6,282 nucleotides of DNA from the NCBI GenBank assembly GCA_001593845.1, contig LUCF01000050.1, forward strand, positions 1 through 6,282, read 5' to 3'. Positions 6,004 to 6,282 of this stretch are shown piece by piece; positions within the stretch are counted from its first letter, which is position 1, and each line of letters begins with the position of its first letter. Made by a program: the position numbers and the translations under genes. This DNA is from Candidatus Bathyarchaeota archaeon B63. Lineage in GTDB: Archaea > Thermoproteota > Bathyarchaeia > Bathyarchaeales > DTEX01. Under the pieces are notes generated by a model. It worked only from the letters and a program-made list of their open reading frames with translations, was not told the origin of the DNA and searched no databases.

Positions 6004-6082
6004 AGCGGGGTGGGGTAGCTAGGTTTAACCCGCTGGGCTCATAACCCAGAGATCGGTCGTTCAAATCGACCCCCCGCTACCA
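6004..6082 (+). tRNA. Initiator tRNA-Met (anticodon CAU)
   Basis: A complete cloverleaf can be drawn. The acceptor stem AGCGGGG (6004-6010) pairs with CCCCGCT (6072-6078). The D stem GGGT (6013-6016) pairs with AACC-type bases at 6028-6031. The anticodon stem CTGGG (6033-6037) pairs with CCCAG (6045-6049), with loop CTCATAA and anticodon CAT at 6040-6042. The T stem GGTCG (6055-6059) pairs with CGACC (6067-6071), with loop TTCAAAT. The discriminator is A6079 and CCA is encoded at 6080-6082. The three consecutive G-C pairs at the base of the anticodon stem and the A1-U72 pair are archaeal/eukaryotic initiator hallmarks, which separate it from elongator Met and from tRNA-Ile with a modified CAU. 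No intron is present. Confidence 0.96.
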
Positions 6083-6109
6083 AATAAATGATAATTAATG
6101 ACCCACCCA

Positions 6110-6118
6110 TTTTTATAA
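6110..6118 (+). promoter_or_regulatory. TATA-like box P1 (also a T-run after the tRNA)
   Basis: TTTTTATAA resembles an archaeal TATA box and would start transcription at about 6140, inside the first palindrome at 6139-6155. The five T residues lie about 28 bases beyond the tRNA and may instead end the tRNA transcript. The two roles are not exclusive, and the sequence cannot decide between them. Confidence 0.35.
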
Positions 6119-6138
6119 GGAAGATGGTTTAGCGAGAA

Positions 6139-6177
6139 TTAACAAATATTGTTAACTTGTTGATAATTAATCAACAA
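6139..6177. promoter_or_regulatory. Two adjacent palindromes, likely operator or activator site
   Basis: There are four copies of the half-site TTGTTRA in alternating orientation. TTAACAA (6139-6145) and TTGTTAA (6149-6155) form palindrome one with a 3-base spacer. TTGTTGAT (6157-6164) and ATCAACAA (6170-6177) form palindrome two with a 5-base spacer. The block sits between two TATA-like boxes, ending six bases before the one at 6183. A dimeric transcription factor binding twice is the natural reading. Which factor cannot be told. Confidence 0.55.
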
Positions 6178-6182
6178 AAAAA

Positions 6183-6191
6183 CTTAAATAT
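6183..6191 (+). promoter_or_regulatory. TATA box P2 of the gene at the right edge
   Basis: CTTAAATAT follows an A-rich BRE-like run (6176-6182). Initiation about 26 bases downstream, near 6213, would give a leader of about 33 bases that includes the ribosome binding site at 6232-6240. This is the best candidate promoter for the truncated gene at 6246. Confidence 0.55.
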
Positions 6192-6231
6192 CTTCAAGTC
6201 AAAATTTATCTTGAGGAACAGAAGGGCTCTT

Positions 6232-6240
6232 GGGGGTGAT
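6232..6240 (+). promoter_or_regulatory. Ribosome binding site for the right-edge gene
   Basis: GGGGGTGAT differs at one base from GGAGGTGAT, the complement of the archaeal 16S rRNA 3' end. It ends five bases before ATG 6246 and eight before ATG 6249. Its 3' part can pair with bases just inside the coding region (see the hairpin at 6235-6260). Confidence 0.75.
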
Positions 6241-6260
6241 CTCCAATGATGGAGATTGCC
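6235..6260 (+). promoter_or_regulatory. Start-codon hairpin sequestering the ribosome binding site
   Basis: ATCTCCA (6239-6245) and TGGAGAT (6250-6256) are perfect 7-bp arms around the four-base loop ATGA (6246-6249), which contains the first start codon. Two G-U pairs and two G-C pairs can extend the stem to 11 bp (6235-6245 with 6250-6260), covering GGTGAT of the ribosome binding site. Translational control is inferred. A chance repeat is possible because the second arm encodes MEI. Confidence 0.45.
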
Positions 6261-6282
6261 TTCAAGATGCTCCTGATGTTCC
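6246..6282 (+). CDS. Start of an unidentified protein, cut by the right edge
   Basis: Twelve codons are visible, MMEIAFKMLLMF, in frame with a strong ribosome binding site and a plausible promoter, so a real gene is likely to begin here. The start could be either of the two adjacent ATG codons (6246 or 6249). The Met/Leu/Phe-rich beginning would suit a membrane segment or an amphipathic helix, but 12 residues are too few to name a family. The elaborate upstream region (paired palindromes and a start-codon hairpin) suggests it is regulated. Confidence 0.6.
   Translation, partial: MMEIAFKMLLMF

Noticed and set aside
6004..6082. Elongator tRNA-Met or tRNA-Ile with a modified CAU anticodon
   Set aside because: The A1-U72 pair and the G29-C41, G30-C40, G31-C39 stack identify the archaeal initiator tRNA.
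1..6282. Mobile element, CRISPR array, integration site or phage region
   Set aside because: No spaced direct repeats, transposase, integrase or terminal inverted repeats are present, and no tRNA fragment duplicates the initiator tRNA 3' end within the window.

Overview
The window looks like an archaeal chromosome segment, probably from the TACK side (a Bathyarchaeia-like organism is my best guess, from gene content and style, not from a search). The signs are an archaeal-type initiator tRNA-Met (A1-U72 pair, three G-C pairs at the base of the anticodon stem, encoded CCA), TATA-type promoter boxes, one gene that appears leaderless, and GGAGG/GGTGAT ribosome binding sites. No mobile element, integrase, CRISPR array or rRNA is visible.

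Left third (1-1831, all leftward): a purine-biosynthesis operon in the order purE-purC-purM. PurM is cut by the left edge. PurM makes AIR, PurE carboxylates it to CAIR, and PurC adds aspartate to give SAICAR, so the three products catalyse consecutive steps. PurE has the hallmarks of the class II enzyme, which uses CO2 directly and needs no PurK. The transcript appears to start at the purE ATG from a TATA box about 27 bases upstream. purC and purM overlap by 17 bases.

Middle (1966-5881): two large divergent genes share a 148-base intergenic region. The leftward one encodes a 730-residue protein with a recognisable transaldolase/fructose-6-phosphate-aldolase barrel embedded in long helical segments, so it is more than twice the usual family length. 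The rightward one encodes a 524-residue protein of the tagaturonate epimerase (UxaE) family. Their pairing suggests a sugar or sugar-acid module in which an epimerase and a Schiff-base aldolase or transaldolase act on related ketoses. This is the most unusual part of the window. No known pathway in the window explains it.

Right end (5882-6282): a poly-T terminator, the initiator tRNA gene, and an AT-rich control region with two adjacent palindromes and two TATA-like boxes. The region leads into the first 12 codons of a gene cut by the right edge. The start codon of that gene sits in the loop of a predicted hairpin whose stem includes its ribosome binding site.
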